A stretch of 64,000 nt of DNA, from NCBI GenBank assembly GCA_948144175.1, contig CANXME010002427.1, positions 1 through 64,000 of the forward strand, in the 5' to 3' direction. The stretch comes from Closterium sp. NIES-65. Its lineage: Eukaryota > Streptophyta > Zygnematophyceae > Desmidiales > Closteriaceae. The notes under the pieces are model-generated. The model was not told the origin of the DNA. It ran no database searches and was given only the letters and a program-made list of their open reading frames with translations. The position numbers and the translations under genes were made by a program. Each line of letters opens with the position of its first letter. Positions within the stretch are counted from its first letter, which is position 1. Positions 54,001-64,000 of this stretch are shown piece by piece.

Positions 54001-57000
54001 GCACATGCCACATGCCACATGCTACATGCTACATGCCACATGCTACATGCTACATGCTACATGCTACATGCTACATGCTACATGCCACATGCTACATGCT
54101 ACATGCTACATGCCACATGCCACATGTCACAAGGTCATAAGCTATAATTCATGCACGTGCAGCAGCATCACCTTGCAGTCCGTGTGCAGATACGCTAATC
54201 CCTCTACTCCCCCATGCCACATGCCACATGCTTCACAAGGCCATACCCCACCCCATAACCCATGTGCCCCCATAAGTCATGTGTGTACCTTGATATCGCG
54301 GTGCGCCAGCTTCAACTTGCAATCTGTGCGCAAAGATGCCAGCCTCTCTGATGCCAGCCTCTCTGCTGCACCCTGTGCCACGCCACGTGCCTCACGAAGC
54401 CACACAACAACATTATTATTGAGTCGACTAAAAAATCGACTCAACTTGTGCGCAAAGATGCCAGCCTCTCTGCTGCACCCTGTGCCACGTGCCTCACGAA
54501 GCCATACAGCAACATTACCCTGCTTTGTGAGGGTACACCCCGCTTTAACACCCACCTTGATATCGCGGTGCACCAGCTTTGGTTTGCAATCCGTGTGCCA
54601 ATACGCCACCCCTTCCGTTGCTCCCCCATGCCACATGCCACATGCCACATGCCACATGCCACATGCCTCACAAGACCATACCCGAAAACCCATGCACCCC
54701 CATAACTCATGTACCTTGATATCGCGGTGCACCAGCTTTGGCTTGCAGTCCGTGTGCAGATAGCCTATCCCTTCCGCTGCTCCCCGGGCCACCTTCATGC
54801 GCGTCGGCCAGTCCATGGGGTTACCCTCCTTGCCTGGCGAGCATGAAACGGAGAGCAAGAAAACAAGGACATGTGAGAAACCCGGGAGGAGGGCTGGGAT
54901 GGAATGGGGTGGGGTTGGGTTGGGTGACGCTACCCTCGCCGCTGCTCCTCATACCACCTTCACTAGCATGAGCCAGTCAGTCCGTGGTGAGTGAGGAGGG
55001 CAGTGGCCCACGCCCCCAGGCCAGCTGTGGCTCTCTCGCCCTCAGCGCGGGATGCAAAGCAATGAACCCAACCTTACCCAACTGCACCTCACTCAACCTG
55101 AGTGCAGGACGCCACAGATCCGTTAGAGCAGAAGGGCAGCACCAGCATGCACTCGCCTCGCTCCACACAGAAGCTCCCTCTCCATCCAAAACCGCCCGCC
55201 CACCCAGCTGCACCGCACTAGACCCAATCCAGCCGCATCTCACCCTGCGTGCGGGACGCCACAGATCCGTTGGAGCAAAAGGGCAGCACCAGCATGCACT
55301 CGCCGCGCTCCACACAGAAGCCCTCGGCACGGATGAGATTGCGGTGCACGGCCCGGCTGATCATCTCCACCTCAGACAGGAACTGCAGCTCGCCACCCGC
55401 GCGTTTCTCATCCTGTAGGGAGAGCATAGAGCAGTAAGGAGAGGAAGGGGCTGGTCGGTTGAAAGCCCTCGGCACGGATGAGATTGCGGTGGATTGCTCG
55501 GCTGATCATCTCCACCTCAGACAGGAACTGCAGCTCGCCACCTGCCCTCTTCTCATCCTGCGGGGAGGGAAAGCGTGGAGCAGCAAGGAGAGGAAGGAGT
55601 TGTTCAGTCGAAAGCTCTCCGCTCGGATGAGGTTGCGGTGAACAGCCCGGCTGATCAGCTTGCTGAAGCCCCCTCGCCCAGCACATAGTCCTCATCAAAC
55701 CCGTTGGTGGCACTTTTCAGCTCCCCACATTCATCACCCCATGTCACCCCACATCACCGTTCCCCACCTCATTCACTCACCTTAATCCTCTTGATAGCCA
55801 CGAACTTGCCGTCCTCCAGCTTGCCCTTGTACACCTTGCTGAACCCGCCCTCGCCCAGCACATAGTCCTCGTCAAACCCGTTGGTGGCCTTCTTCAGCTC
55901 CTCTGAGGTGAAGCGCCTCAGGGTTCCGAAGTGGCGAGATGAGATCTGGGCTGAAACAGGGACGCAAACAAGAGAGGGGGGATGATAGATGGATGGGCTT
56001 GGGAAAGCTAAAAGAGGGGAGGAGAGGGATCATCAAGGGCGTTGGTGGTCTTCTAAAGCTTCTCTGAGGTGAACCTCCTTAGAGTGCCAAAGAGACGGGA
56101 TAAGATCTGGGCTGTTGGGAACAGTGGGGAGAGAGGAGGGAGAGAGAGAATGGGGGAAGAGGGGAGACGCGATGAGGGGAGCTGGCCTAGTGCATCTGAC
56201 CCGCCCCCTCCCACTCGCCCAGCACATAGTCCTAGTCAAACCTGTTGGTGGCCTTCTTGAGCTCCCCTGAGGTGAACTTCTTTTGAGTTCCAAAGTGGCG
56301 AGACGAAATTTGGGCTGTTGGGAACAGGATGGGGGAGAGCGAAGGAGAGAGAGAGGAAGAGAGTGAGGGCAATGGGTAGGATGGAGGGACTTTGGATGGT
56401 CAGACCCGTTGGTTGCCTTTGTCAGCTCCCTGGGGAGAATGGATGATCAGATCAGACCCGTCTCAGAGTTTTTGAGTGGATGAACGCAGCGCAGCACCCC
56501 TTTGTTCAATTCAGCTCAAGGGGCTAGGTAAGCAGGTAGCATGCTTGTGATTTTACTTTTGAGAATTCTCAAAAGTAAAATTTATTTACATAGCTAGGTA
56601 AGCAGGCAGTATGCTTGTGATTTTACTTTTGAGATTTTGAGTATTCCAACCTAAACCACTGCTTGCAATCAAACACCCCTTTCCCCCATCATCACTCACT
56701 CTCCAAATCCTGCTCCAGGCGCCTCTCCTCTTCCTCCCTGCGCTTCCTCTCAATGTGCTTCATCACCACCATCGCCCCCGCAACCACCAGCGCAATGAAT
56801 GCCGCACCCCCCACAACACCCGCAATGATGGCAACGACGTTGACAGAGGAGGCTGCAGCTGATGGGGGTGCCACGGCCACTGCGAGAGGCGGGTTGCAGC
56901 TGTGGTAGGGGACTGGGGGAAGGAGGGAACAGATCGTAGGAAGAGAGGGGAAAACAGGGAGAGGGAGAGGGAGAGGGAGAGGGGAGATGATAACCACCCA

Positions 57001-60000
57001 AGCCTGTCTTTTTACTAGCTCACCATTCAAGACAATATTCTCTCTTTACCATTCTCTCTCGTTGCAGACTCACCTTCCAGGCACAACTTGCTAACAAGCT
57101 CACCATCTCGGCACGTTTCGCCATAAGCTTATCATCACCTCAAGATTCGTTATAAACTCACCATCACGGCATGTTTCGTTGGGAACGACTAGGAGGCTGG
57201 TGTTGGCAAAGCTGCAGCCATACAGACAACGGGAGGGAGGTGGACGAGAGGTGGGACGAGTTGACTTTGATTCGACTCAAAACACGGCTCATTTCACGCG
57301 TTGGGAACGACTAGCAGGCTGGTGTTGGCAAAGCTGCAGCCATACAGACAATGGGAGGGAGGTGGAAGAGATGCAAGAAGGGGAAGGAAGGCGGGAATGG
57401 GGGAGAGATATTGCAGGGCCGAAGAGACAGAGTAAGAAAATGGTTGGAATAGGCATGGTGTGAACAGGGTGTGAACGAACAGAGCTTATATCCATGCATT
57501 GCGCACTCCTTGGATGGGCATCTTGCGCACAATGAGGTGCATTTTGAGTCGACTCAAAAGTCTCCTCGCACTCCTTGGATGGGCACCTTGCGCACAATGA
57601 ATACGTGCAGGTGCAGGTGGTTTTTGAGAATTCCAAAAAACCAGCAGGTGCAGGTGCAGTGCAGGTGCAGGTGCAGGTGCAGGTGCAGTGCAGGTGCAGC
57701 CCAAAACCTCGATTGAAGGATGTGTGCTGTGCGTGCACTCATTGCATGCCATGGCATGGCACGGCACGGCATGGCACAGCACGGACGGCACGGCACAGCA
57801 CGGCACGGCACGGCATGGCATGGCATGACAAGGTATCGCATACTCTTGGCATGTGAAGTTCCTCCAGCACGAGGGGATGGGCCCGCGGAGAGGGTTGCCC
57901 ATCACGTTGCTGAGGGGGTTATTGGGGAAGGGGGGGTGTTGTGGGAGGAAGAGCAGAAGAGGGGTGAGGGACAGGAGGGGTGAAGCAGAACTGGTGGGTC
58001 GAGTCGAGAAGCTCTACTACAGAGGGGTGCATGTGTTTAAGTGGAAGTTGGTCGTTCGTACCTCACTACTTGGAAGTTGGAAGAGGTGTAAATCGCTTGA
58101 GGCACTACTTGAACAAGCAGGTGCAATGCAACAGGAGGACAGCAGCATATTACGGTATCACCACTCACACGCAGGTGAGGTTGAGGTTACAGAGGTCTTC
58201 GGTTCGGACAGACGCCCTGTGAGGCTGTTGTTGGATCAACTCACTCACAAGCCACCTCACTTGTCTAAGGCGCTCCATGCAATGCAAGCAACAGCAGCAG
58301 CCAGGATAAAGCAACATGTGACTCACACGCAGGTGAGGTTGAGGTTGCAGAGGTCCTCGGACAGGCGCCCTGTGAGGCTGTTGTTTGCGTCCACTCACAT
58401 GCCACCTTGCCCAGGTGACAACACTCACAGCAGACCAAAACAAGACTGCACTCACACGCAGGTGAGGTTGAGGTTGCAGAGGTCCTCGGACAGGCGCCCT
58501 GTGAGGCTGTTGTTTGCCACGTTGAGGGCGGCGAGGCTGGGTGAGAGGGCCAGCTCGCTGGGCTGGTGTGGGGGGATCGGGTGCAGGCAGGAGTGGGTGC
58601 ACATGGAGTTCAGAGTTGCTGTGAGGCTGTTGTTTGTCCACATTGAGCGAGGCGACGCAGGGGGAGATTGGGTGCAGCCATGCTACAGGCGCAGCAACCC
58701 TAAGCTAAAGGGGCAGCCTCAAGATCTCATGTGCTTTGAAGCCAAACGGTGCCCTACCCTAGTGACGTTTGTGACATGGGCCATGACGTTTGTTTCCAAC
58801 CAACTCGCTACGCATGCGTGCATGCAGCATTGCGATACAAGAGAAGCAACGTGTCAAGCTCGCAAAAACGGAAACAAACGGTGCCAAACGGTGCCTCAGA
58901 GACTCACAAATGCGCCATGGAGTTTGTTGCCCGCAAGATTCCTGCTCCAGGTAAGGCCGTGGCAGGTGACATGGGGAAACACGCAGAGCGGGGAGTGGAG
59001 AGGAGCGTGGGGAGTGAGGGAGTGGGACAGCGGGGAGGGGAGTGGGGATAGGGAGATTAAGGGAGTGTGTGGGTGGGTGGAAGATATGGGTCGAGGAAGT
59101 GGGGGAAGGAAGGAAAGTGAGATGTGGGAAGATAAGCAGGAGAAATGCTCGAAACGGGGGGGAAACGCCTTTTGGCGGGGGGGAGGGGGGGGAGGGGGGA
59201 GTCGTACCACTGCCAACGAGTAAGCGGGAAAACAGAGTTGAATCACAGATCCTAGAGGATCGGACTCACAGGGTCTTGAGAAATATGACAGCAGCAATGT
59301 CAAACGAGAAGGGACCCTTGAGCTTTGGGAAATTGCCAGTCACGTTGCTTGCGCTTAGGTCACTGCACAGGCACACACAGCCACACAACCAAACCCACAC
59401 CCACACCCACACCCTCAACCACACCACCACCCTCACAGTCGCAAGCCAACGGCATGAGTCACAACACAACGCTTTGAAAAGATGGTATGTACAAGAACAT
59501 GGCACATGCGATTCTATCCCGCTTATAGCAGACCCAACCAGGCAGAAACAACACAGCTGCTCCCAATCACTTCACGAATCAGTGAGTTACATGTCAGCGA
59601 GCCTGGCTGCCTATGCCACACCATATCCATGAACATTAAATGTACACGTCAGCCACGTACTTATCCATATACCCATACACTATTACTAGAACCTTCACGT
59701 CACCACAACTTAATCGGCACTGCCCACACAAACCCACATCCGTACACTTCATTCTTCTGACGTATACGTCAGCCACGTACTTATCCGCAGTGCACGTCAC
59801 CGCACCTTATCCCCGCTGCTTGCCACACCCCACCCGTATAACTCCTCAGACGTACACGTCAATCACGTAGTTGATCGAAATTACACGTTTCGCACTGCAC
59901 CTTATTGGCACTGCTCGCATCACCCGACCCGTACAGTCTACTCCTCGGACGTACACGTCAGTCACGTAGTTATCTGAATTGCACGTCACGCCTATCCAGT

Positions 60001-60756
60001 TGCCAGTGGGGCATGGCGGTGCCACGTCAGCAGCCCACGCGTACGGCGGGAAGTTTGGTATGGCTGCTGCGAAATTGTTCAAGTAGGTTACTGAGTTGAT
60101 GAAGGAAGGCGGGGGGTGGGAGGGGGGGGGTGGGGGGAAAGAGGGGGGAAAGAGGGGGAGGAGGAAGGGTGGGGGGTTGGGGGGGGGAAGAGGGGGGGAA
60201 GGTTAGAGGGGGTGTGGGGGGTTGAAGCCAAGAAGGAAAGGAATATGAGGCGGAACGAAGAGGACGGAAGGGTGAGAAGAAGGAAAATAAGGGACGAGAG
60301 GAAAGAGGGAGGGAGGGAGCGAGGGAGGGAGTAAAGGAGGAAGGAAGGGTTACAGGACGGATAAGGAGGATGTGTGAAGGAACGATGAAACTATGGGAGG
60401 AAGAAGAGATGAAGCAGGCTGAAAGGGAAGCAGCACTGCCCTACAGGGCAAAACGTACGCAGACTATAGTCCCCGATACAAGCTAACCGGTAAGTGTCGC
60501 TACGACAAGATGAAGCTTCGGAGAAGCTTGAAAACTCGTATGGAGAGCAAGCGTGGTACGCTTTTAAGATATCCAAAACCTGACCAGGAAGCGGAATGTC
60601 GAGTGACTTACCATCGCCGCGGTAGAACTCGAGAGGAATGTCGAGCTTTATAGCTTGCACGAGCTGTTGTTGCCGAGGCGAAATCACCGGAGCCAGCACC
60701 AACAGAAGCGACACGAGCGGGATGTTCCGGCAACTGAAGATAGCAGGACGCATCAT
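51025..60756 (-). CDS. LRR receptor-like kinase 2, inverted paralogue of kinase 1
   Basis: Exons (minus): 60756-60612, 60090-59955, 59362-59270, 58941-58908, 58562-58456, 57909-57844, 57211-57162, 56912-56700, 55950-55781, 55412-55244, 54833-54715, 53537-53408, 52639-52500, 51687-51475, 51144-51025; 1905 nt, 634 aa. Signal peptide ([15 protein letters not shown]), cysteine N-cap ([13 protein letters not shown]), short LRRs, and a TM exon of exactly the length in kinase 1 (213 bp). The RD kinase has [30 protein letters not shown] and [10 protein letters not shown]. Exons 3, 4, 6, 8, 9 and 10 equal those of kinase 1 in length. Kinase 1 exon 11 (389 bp) is split here as 119+130+140, and its exon 12 is split as 213+120. 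The first ATG is uncertain because the frame stays open upstream. Confidence 0.88.
51313..51402 (-). repeat. Copy of RLK2 exon 14 end with donor
   Basis: A diverged copy of the codons for [22 protein letters not shown] plus a CAG|GTACG donor, downstream of the intact exon 51687-51475. Confidence 0.8.
51766..51803. repeat. 38-bp palindrome with locus-specific arms
   Basis: The core is TTTTGAGAACTCTCAAAA with arms extended by TTGGTGTGAC and its complement. The only mismatch is the central base pair. Segments GGCGGTACATGTCCTTTG lie on both sides (51751-51768 and 51809-51826). Confidence 0.9.
51805..52435 (-). repeat. Five decayed copies of RLK2 exon 13 end with donor
   Basis: Successive copies of the codons for [22 protein letters not shown] followed by GTGAG, at about 51815-51840 (partial), 51940-52015, 52075-52155, 52218-52290 and 52350-52440. 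All are downstream of the intact exon 52639-52500. Each carries small indels but most keep the donor. Confidence 0.8.
52730..52805 (-). repeat. Copy of RLK2 exon 13 start
   Basis: A near-identical copy of the first 65 bp of exon 13 ([23 protein letters not shown]) with acceptor and a GTGAG after LELV. It lies upstream of the intact exon. Confidence 0.8.
52975..53330 (-). repeat. Copies of RLK2 exon 12 end around a palindrome
   Basis: Two diverged copies of the exon 12 end ([16 protein letters not shown] and donor) at about 52978-53090 and 53234-53325. Between them is a perfect 28-bp palindrome (53097-53124, core TTTTGAGTCGACTCAAAA, arms GTGTG/CACAC), flanked by two identical 24-bp segments (53073-53096 and 53125-53148). 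Confidence 0.85.
53542..53727. repeat. 11-bp tandem array
   Basis: About 15 units of GATGAGCAGGG in the intron just upstream of RLK2 exon 12, close to its acceptor. Confidence 0.9.
53730..53753. repeat. Palindrome, TCGA centre
   Basis: A perfect 24-bp palindrome, GAT-TTTTGAGTCGACTCAAAA-ATC. It separates the 11-bp array from a 22-bp array built of GATGAGCAGGGGCAGAACAG units (about 53770-53925). Confidence 0.9.
53770..54345 (-). repeat. 22-bp and 10-bp arrays and copies of RLK2 exon 11 end
   Basis: 53770-53925 is the 22-bp array and 54001-54128 is a 10-bp CACATGCTA/CACATGCCA array. Partial copies of the exon 11 end (TDCK.KL.HRDIK) lie near 53936-53970, 54168-54200 and 54288-54345; the last keeps an ATCAAG|GTACACAC donor. 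Confidence 0.75.
54400..54670 (-). repeat. Palindrome-like junction and copy of RLK2 exon 11 end
   Basis: A degenerate palindrome (ATTGAGTCGACTAAAAAATC) at 54418-54437 separates two copies of a segment with TGCGCAAAGATGCCAGCCTC. 54555-54625 is a good copy of the exon 11 3' end and donor, followed by CACATGC repeats. Confidence 0.75.
55080..55180 (-). repeat. Copy of RLK2 exon 10 end
   Basis: A diverged copy of the codons around [22 protein letters not shown], downstream of the intact exon 55412-55244. A stop-like change makes it unlikely to be used. Confidence 0.75.
55455..55735 (-). repeat. Copies of RLK2 exon 10 start and exon 9 end
   Basis: 55455-55560 copies the exon 10 5' part with acceptor, 55608-55660 is a shorter one, and 55650-55725 is a copy of exon 9 middle codons ([11 protein letters not shown]). 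All are diverged. Confidence 0.7.
56035..56430 (-). repeat. Copies of RLK2 exon 9 start
   Basis: Diverged copies with CAG|CCCAGATC... acceptors at about 56040-56118 and 56157-56315, and a remnant near 56395-56435, upstream of the intact exon 55950-55781. Confidence 0.75.
56550..56581. repeat. 32-bp perfect palindrome, AATT centre
   Basis: The core is TTTTGAGAATTCTCAAAA with arms extended by ATTTTAC/GTAAAAT. The flanking segment GCTAGGTAAGCAGG.AG.ATGC...ATTTTACTTTTGAG is repeated immediately to the right (56592-56637). Confidence 0.92.
57296..57345 (-). repeat. Copy of RLK2 exon 7 start
   Basis: Copies CTGCAG|CTTTGCCAACACCAGCCTGC and the following codons, upstream of the intact exon 57211-57162. 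A degenerate palindrome (TTTGATTCGACTCAAAA) lies between them at about 57267-57283. Confidence 0.8.
57502..57650. repeat. Duplicated 34-bp segment around a palindrome
   Basis: 34-bp copies at 57502-57535 and 57567-57600 (one mismatch) flank TTTTGAGTCGACTCAAAAG (57542-57560). A further degenerate inverted repeat (GGTTTTTGAGAATTCCAAAAAACC) follows at about 57619-57642. Confidence 0.88.
57643..57840. repeat. GCAGGT hexamer and GGCAC pentamer simple repeats
   Basis: 57643-57700 is mostly GCAGGT units; 57748-57838 is mostly GGCAC/GGCAT units. The latter ends close to the RLK2 exon 6 donor. Confidence 0.85.
58155..58650 (-). repeat. Copies of RLK2 exon 5 end with donor
   Basis: Copies of the codons for [20 protein letters not shown] and the GTGAG donor at about 58165-58235 and 58326-58392, downstream of the intact exon 58562-58456. 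A fragment of NNSLT codons at 58606-58645 lies upstream. Confidence 0.85.
59635..59890 (-). repeat. Three copies of RLK2 exon 2 end with donor
   Basis: Each reads (minus) ...TACGTG.CTGACGT|GTACG or close, at about 59640-59670, 59758-59790 and 59848-59885, downstream of the real donor at 59954. Confidence 0.8.
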
Positions 60757-62683
60757 GATATATACTACGCGTGATACCGTGAACACTGCGCGAGAGCTTA
60801 CGCGATTTCGTGTTGTTTTAATACTAATGTGCACAATTTTTTAGAAGAAGCTGTCATCACAACAACGGATGCACTCGCATTCAACGGTCGTGAGAAAAAT
60901 AACTATTTACAGAGAGAATCCCCGCACATGTAGACTGAGTTCGCGTAAGCTGACACTTCGGGAAATGTGGACTTCGAAACCTGCTATCGAACAGAACCAT
61001 TATCAATGGCCTTTCATTCGACTTAGAAGGTCCATAACCTAACCCAGGAGGTCGGCGGAGAAGGGAGAAGTCTTGGAACATGAAGGTTGTTTTGGAAGGT
61101 TGAGCACGGTTCTGTGCAATGCGACTGGTTTCCGTCATTGGATGTTGACAAGCCCGTGCGATGGCTGAGCCACTCCACAACTGTGGTTGAGCAAATGAGC
61201 GATGGCTGTGCCAGGGATGCCGCCTCTCGCGGCAACTGCTAGTTTTGGCGTCATAACCAGGGACTCTTACGACGTTGTGGCGGAGTTCCGAGTGCGTTTG
61301 CCCCATGATCCGAGGCCTTGGATCCGTGTGTTCCGGATTCCGAAGGGCTTGGGCGCAAGGCTCCGCCGCATACGACACGGCCAGCCGCCCACAATTCAGC
61401 GCCCACCTGACCGTGAAAAATGTGTTCCAACCAACCTGCCCTGACCCTTTGTGCCAGTGATGTTTGTCGCGAATGACATGTTTCGCCATCGTAACTCTTT
61501 GGCCGACAAGTGACGACCGCCGGTCGCATGGCCGGTTGCGACCAACTGGTCTTCCTTGCGTCGTTATATGCTTTAACTCGGTTTTTTTTTTGCTGCCACC
61601 TTAAAGCTGCAGCACGTGTGTTCCTTTATACCTTTGATGTTATGTGTTTTATAAATAACATGAGTTCAAGTGTAGCATCCTACGTTTGCTCATTGTGTTT
61701 TATAGTCATTGTTTACCAACTGTAGGTGTTCTGCACACGTGGCCATGGCAACAGTTGTTGTCAGAGTCCCAAGGCTGCAAGAGCCAATCAGCGTCTAGTA
61801 GGACCATATCCCAACTGTTGTTTTTTGGCGGGAGAATCATCCAGCCCAGGGTTGGATGACCAGATCTGGACACGGGCTTCTGTGTGTGGTGGATGGGTAT
61901 GAATAGATGTTTTCGTGCTCATTTGCTCCTTTTCATTTGCATTTCATGTTCCGCAAGCTCTTTGAGATCTTTTCTTCCAGCACCTGTTAGTCCACCAGCG
62001 TAATCTTTTAAGCCTGCTTGGCCCACTGGCATAACATTGGCGATCCTCGACATAGTGACGTAGGTCGTATAGAGTGGGTTTTTTTTTTGGGTCAGCCCGG
62101 TTAGGATAACTGCAGTCGTACTTGTTAGGTCGCATATGTAGGCGCAGATGTGTGTGGTATAATATTTTGTCGGTAGAACTGTTTGTATTTGCCCGGAACA
62201 ATTGTCATAGGTCGTCCGCTCTTGTAGGCGGACATCTTCGACGTTAGGCTTCTTTTATCGGTAAAGGTATTCGCTCCCAATCCATAATATCGTCGAACCC
62301 ACGAAAGTTATGTACAAGCATAAGGGTTCCGTAAATGATTATATCCGTATAATGGTAGGAACTTATTTTCGTTGTTTCGTTGTAGAGAATTAAAGCGGTA
62401 AAACAAAGTGTGACAGAGCTATACGGTACGGGACAGTCAAGCGACCCTGTATACGCAAGTTGTAGGCGCAGATATATATGTAAACGCAAGTTGTAGGCGG
62501 TGTTCGACGACCAATGTGTAGACGTCTGAAGCACAGACTCTCTTACGCCTTCTGCGCTTAGCCCACTAAGCATTCTGCCTATGTTATCTGCACACTTGCG
62601 AATCGTTACCACCTACCGCGGCTGTCACCATCCGATTCTTTCGTCTAGTCTCGGTTGCTAGCTAATAAATTAGGAATCTGTGA
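60757..62683. other. Intergenic region
   Basis: About 1.9 kb between divergent starts of receptor kinase 2 and the gene at 62684. AT-richer than the rest. Short reading frames (such as about 122 codons on the minus strand at 62244-62612) show nothing I recognise. No clear TE ends were found. Confidence 0.4.
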
Positions 62684-64000
62684 ATGGCCGACAGCTCGGT
62701 CCACTCTCGCCCCATGGCAGCCCAGGGCGCAGAGGATGGAGAAATAGACCTAGAGGACGTTGAAAATACTGACCCAGACTACGCACAGGATCGCGAGAAC
62801 GATAGCGAGTTTGAGGCGACCGAGGAGGATTTGTTTCAGGGTGGTATCTACGAACCATCCGTCCGGATTCAAGTCCAGGGGAGTGAAGAAGAGAGTGAAG
62901 GGCCGGGAGGCGATGGAGTGCGCCCACGACCCGGTGCACCCGAAGAACGGTACGAGGAGGATGGAGATCACTCTGACGCAGAAGAGGAGGGAGAATCATC
63001 GCCGGGACGACGACGACCTCCCGATTCTACGAGCCATGTCGAGCAGGCTGTGGCCCCCGGAAATGCGCAGCGGCAGACCGACGTTGCGGAAAAGGAGAGC
63101 AGGATCCGGCGTTCAACAATCCCGCTTCGACTGATAGAGGCCGGGACGAGAAGGCACTATTGTTTCCACTTTCTACACTTCAAGTGGTGGGTGATCATCT
63201 TCATGGCAACTATGGTAGATGTCCCTGTGGCAGATAGCCTTGCTCCCTCTCTGCATGACGAGGTTGGGTTTCATATGAGCAATAACTTGGGAAACGATGG
63301 GTGGTCGTGCAGCTCTGACGAGTGGCAGATTCATCTGCACGGGCCGCGAATCACGGAATGGAGGCTCGGCCGATACATCGAGTATCTCTTCTGCGAAACT
63401 GACGAGCAGGCAAAGTTTTTGCGTGGAAAAATGCGGCCAGACGTCGAGAAATATGTGGGGAAGGAGGCAAAGGGGTGCACGGCTTCAATGATCAAGGCAA
63501 AGATGAACGCAATGGGATGCCTTGCCAGGTGCGAGGCGAGGCTCTACGGCTTCTCCATCACACTGACCAAGGACTGGATCAAGGATGCTCGGGATTTTTT
63601 CAAAGTGAAGCTGAAGGATCTGAACGACGAGCAAGTCGCGTGAGTAACGTATACGGGTGCTTTCTGTTTGTGTGAATGTTGTTCTACATGCTTTACCTAA
63701 TTACTGTGCTATTCTATGCAGGGATGGTCGAGATCAAACACGTGGATCAATTGGTGATTGCTATACGGGAAGCCAGTATAGGACGCTGCATCTTACTGTT
63801 CTGCGAAAAGAGCTCCTAGAGATCTGGTGGCGGACGCCTCCGTCACAAATCTCGCTTCCTCTCTGGAAGGCTCTGCAAGTCCCGGTTATGATGCACCTCG
63901 GACACCAATTTCTCGGAAGAGGGTGCAGCATTCGAAAGATTCGACTTGGGAACCTCTTTGTCCGCATGACGCGGAGCACATCACACCTCGACGACTATCT
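62684..64000 (+). CDS. Unrecognised protein, 5' part (runs off the window)
   Basis: Exon 1 is 62684-63639 (318 codons plus 2 nt), joined through a GT-AG intron to an exon starting at 63722 that stays open to the window end. Phase agrees (GC + G). The first 110 residues are acidic and disordered-looking (EDGEIDLEDVENTDPDYAQD), followed by a basic/Pro patch. From about residue 160 the sequence looks folded (HYCFHFLHFKWWVIIFM, SLHDEVGFHMSNNLGNDGWS, WRLGRYIEYLFC) and continues into LTVLRKELLEIWWRTPP. I recognise no domain. A nuclear or transposon-derived protein is possible but unsupported. Confidence 0.6.

Noticed and set aside
1..64000. tRNA or rRNA genes
   Set aside because: No cloverleaf-like A/B box pairs or rRNA-like conserved blocks were noticed on reading; a tRNAscan or Rfam search was not possible here, so absence is not proven.

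Overview
This is nuclear DNA from a eukaryote of the green (streptophyte) lineage, most likely a charophyte alga or an early land plant. The genes are intron-rich with GT-AG splice sites. They include a plant-type glutamate-cysteine ligase with a Ser-rich transit-like leader, two LRR receptor kinases of the SERK/NIK (LRR-II) type, a plant-style heptahelical (HHP) protein, an O-fucosyltransferase-family protein and a chromodomain-bearing Ty3/Gypsy element. I lean towards a zygnematophyte, but the sequence does not prove it.

Layout: 1-1459 is the end of an LTR retrotransposon cut by the window edge (minus strand). 1730-9966 is GSH1 (minus, 14 exons, 524 aa). 11152-11425 is a solo LTR of the same family as the left-hand element. 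11465-18269 is an MRS2/CorA-type magnesium transporter (minus, 6 exons, 978 aa). 19766-23893 is mitochondrial ribosomal protein uL3m (plus, 5 exons, 425 aa). 24504-30024 is a young, full-length Ty3/Gypsy chromovirus (minus). 30539-32628 and 33140-35561 are two tandem Cu/Zn superoxide dismutases (plus), one secreted and one probably plastid-targeted. 36860-44017 is receptor kinase 1 (plus, 12 exons, 633 aa). 45033-47143 is an O-fucosyltransferase-family gene (plus, 4 exons, 513 aa). 47443-49426 is an HHP/PAQR gene (minus, 3 exons, 480 aa). 51025-60756 is receptor kinase 2 (minus, 15 exons, 634 aa), an inverted paralogue of kinase 1. 62684-64000 is the start of an unrecognised gene. All exon models were built by hand from splice signals, reading phase and recalled family patterns; no alignment program was run.

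The most unusual property lies in the introns. Nearly every gene carries extra, decayed copies of its own exon ends together with the adjoining splice site, and several of these are expanded into tandem arrays of 15-28 bp units. In GSH1, MRS2 and both receptor kinases the duplicated segments are repeatedly separated by a perfect or near-perfect palindrome with the consensus TTTTGAG-NNNN-CTCAAAA. Its 4-bp centre is itself palindromic and varies (TCGA, GCGC, AATT, ACGT), and in some cases the arms run on into locus-specific sequence. This is either an undescribed fold-back/duplication process or hairpin element, or a systematic assembly artefact; raw reads would decide.

Mobile elements add further layers: three non-autonomous DNA-transposon-like insertions (hAT-type with 8-bp TSD, Harbinger-type with TAA TSD, and a TTAA-flanked one), a solo LTR with intact TSD, and the Gypsy element, which has a textbook -1 frameshift heptamer (GGGAAAC) at the gag-pol overlap and three extra in-frame stops. 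GSH1 and the two SODs belong to redox metabolism. The paired receptor kinases bracket two secretory/membrane genes. No operon-like functional linkage is implied.
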